A stretch of 6,573 nucleotides of DNA from CAYVFM01 sp964546375 (GTDB lineage Bacteria; Gemmatimonadota; Gemmatimonadetes; Palauibacterales; Palauibacteraceae): contig CAZJJO010000103.1 in NCBI GenBank assembly GCA_964546375.1, positions 1-6,573 of the forward strand. The letters run 5' to 3'. The translations under genes and the position numbers were made by a program. The notes under the pieces are model-generated. The model ran no database searches. It was not told where the DNA came from and was given only the letters and a program-made list of their open reading frames with translations. Shown here one piece after another: positions 5,451 through 6,573 of the stretch. Within the stretch, counting starts at the first letter, position 1. Every line of letters starts with the position of its first letter.

Positions 5451-6470
5451 GTGAACCTCCCCGCCGACGACGAGCTGGACCGGCTCCTGGAGCGGGGCGA
5501 GGTCGAGGGCGCCTTTTTTTTATACGGCGACGCCGGGCGCCTGCGGAGCCAGGCGGTCGACCGGCTGGTCGACGCCGCCGTCGACCCCGCCACCCGTGAC
5601 TTCAACCTGGACCGCTTCCGCGGGGGCGAGGTCGAGCCCGAGGAGCTGGCCTCCGTCCTCTCCACCCCGCCGATGATGGCCGACCGACGGGCGGTGGTGC
5701 TCACCGAGGCCGAGGACCTCACCCCCACCGGGCGACGGGCGGTCGAGGACGCCCTCGAGGACCTGCCCCCCGGGCTCACCTTCGTGGTCGCCGGCCGGGT
5801 GCCGGACGGCTCGAAGGCGTCGTTCTGGAAGACGCTGAAGGGCGAGGCCCGCGCGCTCGCGTGGTCGGCCCCCGACGAGCAGGAGATCCCCGGCTGGCTG
5901 CTGGACCGGGCCCGCGAGCGCTACGGCTACGAGCTGACCCCGGAGGCCGCCCAGGCCCTGGCGGCCGCCGTGGGACAGGACCTGAGCGTGCTGGACGCCG
6001 AGCTGGACAAGCTGGCCTCGGCCGCCGAGGACGGCACGGTGGACCTGGAGACGGTCCGGTCGCTGGTCGCCCGGGTCCGGAGCGTCGACCGCTGGGCCTG
6101 GCTGGACCGGGTCGCCCGGCGCGACTACGAGGGGGCCCTGGAGGAGCTGGACCGGCTGCTGGCCGAGCCCTCCGAGTCGGCCGTGGGCCTGCTGATCGGG
6201 ATGGTCGACCAGCACCTCTACCTGGGCCTGGCCCTCGAGGGCGGACGGGGCCGGGTGGCCGACGGGCTGGCGGAGGCCGGCAAGCCGTACCTCAAGTGGA
6301 AGGCGAAGATCTACGCCCGCCAGGCCCGGGGGTGGAGCCGGCCCGAGCTGGAGCGGGCGATGCGGCTGATGCGCCGGGCGGACCGGCAGGCCAAGTCGGG
6401 CATAGGGGATCGACGGGTGCTGGAGGAGCTGCTCCTGTCGCTGCGCCTGTTGCGGGAGGAGGCGGCCTGA
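5451..6470 (+). CDS. holA: DNA polymerase III subunit delta
   Basis: A 339-residue protein, the normal length for delta, the clamp-loader subunit that opens the beta sliding clamp. Residues 22-32 (FFLYGDAGRLR) match the start of the first AAA+-like domain, which in delta lacks a working ATP site. DFNLDRFRGGEV (about 50-61), MMADRRAVVLTEAEDL (about 75-90) and QDLSVLDAELDKLA (about 177-190) are conserved delta features. The remainder forms the helical collar domain. The GTG start lies 10 bases after the anti-sigma stop with only GGTGA (5436-5440) as a ribosome site, so translation may depend on the upstream gene. A hairpin ACCGGC/GCCGGT (5422-5427 with 5433-5438) covers that site. Codons 22-24 are TTT TTT TTA in a run of eight Ts, unlike the rest of the gene. 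Family identification is firm from motif order and length. Confidence 0.92.
   Translation: MNLPADDELDRLLERGEVEGAFFLYGDAGRLRSQAVDRLVDAAVDPATRDFNLDRFRGGEVEPEELASVLSTPPMMADRRAVVLTEAEDLTPTGRRAVEDALEDLPPGLTFVVAGRVPDGSKASFWKTLKGEARALAWSAPDEQEIPGWLLDRARERYGYELTPEAAQALAAAVGQDLSVLDAELDKLASAAEDGTVDLETVRSLVARVRSVDRWAWLDRVARRDYEGALEELDRLLAEPSESAVGLLIGMVDQHLYLGLALEGGRGRVADGLAEAGKPYLKWKAKIYARQARGWSRPELERAMRLMRRADRQAKSGIGDRRVLEELLLSLRLLREEAA
5514..5522 (+). other. T8-A homopolymer, in-frame slippery heptamer in holA
   Basis: Eight consecutive Ts followed by A, read as TTT TTT TTA. Bases 5516-5522 form T TTT TTA in the frame required for -1 tandem slippage. Transcriptional slippage is also plausible at a run of this length. 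The -1 (or +1 base) reading stops at 5597-5599, and the +1 (or -1 base) reading stops at 5674-5676, so a slip would truncate delta. Confidence 0.5.
6457..6462 (+). promoter_or_regulatory. Perfect Shine-Dalgarno for the gene after holA
   Basis: AGGAGG lies seven bases before the ATG at 6470, inside the last codons of holA. It is the best ribosome site in the window and the main support for the truncated gene that follows. Confidence 0.75.
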
Positions 6471-6573
6471 TGGCCCGTCCGTCCGCCCGCCGCCCCGACG
6501 GGGCCGCGTCCCGTCCGTCCCGGCCCGCCCGCCCGCCGCGGCCGACCGGCCGGTCGCCCGGCGCCGCCCTGCG
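6470..6573 (+). CDS. Start of an unidentified gene, cut by the window end
   Basis: An ATG overlapping the holA stop by one base (TGATG) opens a frame of 34 complete codons with no stop before the window ends. The translated part is rich in Arg, Pro and Ala (it begins MARPSARRPDGAAS), is strongly basic, has no hydrophobic segment, and shows no domain I recognise. The perfect AGGAGG seven bases upstream and the one-base overlap indicate translational coupling to holA. Such basic Pro/Arg-rich N-termini often precede a folded domain or a membrane segment further on, but the product cannot be named from what is visible. Confidence 0.6.
   Translation, partial: MARPSARRPDGAASRPSRPARPPRPTGRSPGAAL

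Noticed and set aside
4600..5454. Plus-strand open frame overlapping the anti-sigma gene
   Set aside because: Over the anti-sigma region it is a frame shadow with no domain, while the 4847 frame has the zinc site and membrane segment.
6544..6555. Perfect palindrome GACCGGCCGGTC
   Set aside because: It lies inside the partial downstream gene, and such palindromes are expected in DNA this rich in GGCC; there is no second site or other context.

Overview
The window is very GC-rich DNA, clearly above 70% G+C by eye, with all genes on the + strand. Codons end almost always in G or C, starts are mostly GTG, and Shine-Dalgarno-like sequences occur, so it is bacterial chromosomal DNA. The gene content (two M16 peptidase subunits, a Nudix hydrolase, an ECF sigma factor, a zinc-finger anti-sigma factor and holA) looks to me most like Gemmatimonadota. 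That is an inference from gene content and composition, not a demonstrated placement. I see no mobile element, CRISPR array, tRNA or rRNA.

Layout. (1) 1-216: a non-coding leader with a long perfect-stem hairpin at 21-60. (2) 217-2873: two M16 zinc-peptidase-family genes joined by a 4-base GTGA overlap. The first keeps the HxxEH zinc site; the second has lost it but keeps the Arg/Tyr substrate-binding pair, so they look like the two halves of one heteromeric protease. (3) 2848-2967: a hairpin with a T-rich tail at the end of the second M16 gene. The same AT-rich patch also reads as a -35/-10 promoter for the next gene. (4) 2968-3522: an ADP-ribose pyrophosphatase-like Nudix hydrolase. (5) 3523-3735: a non-coding interval dense in GC-rich inverted repeats. 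(6) 3736-4368: an ECF sigma factor. (7) 4369-4846: a 478-base non-coding interval. It holds a hairpin just after the sigma stop, two copies of a ~75-nt imperfect direct repeat (the second apparently interrupted by a short insertion), an RpoE-type promoter candidate, and a leader with mutually exclusive hairpins. (8) 4847-5440: a membrane-anchored anti-sigma factor with a ZAS-type zinc site. (9) 5451-6470: the DNA polymerase III delta subunit (holA). (10) 6470-6573: the start of a further gene, cut by the window edge, with a perfect AGGAGG.

How they work together. The M16 pair is a translationally coupled protease unit. The sigma and anti-sigma genes should form a regulatory pair, and the promoter candidate GGAACTC-N15-GTATGA between them suggests that the sigma factor, or a relative, drives its own inhibitor and possibly the downstream replication gene holA. 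The most unusual points are the repeat-filled gap splitting sigma from anti-sigma, the ECF-like promoter in that gap, and a T8-A tract in holA. That tract matches the U UUU UUA slippery heptamer in the correct frame and uses the only TTA codon I found in these genes.
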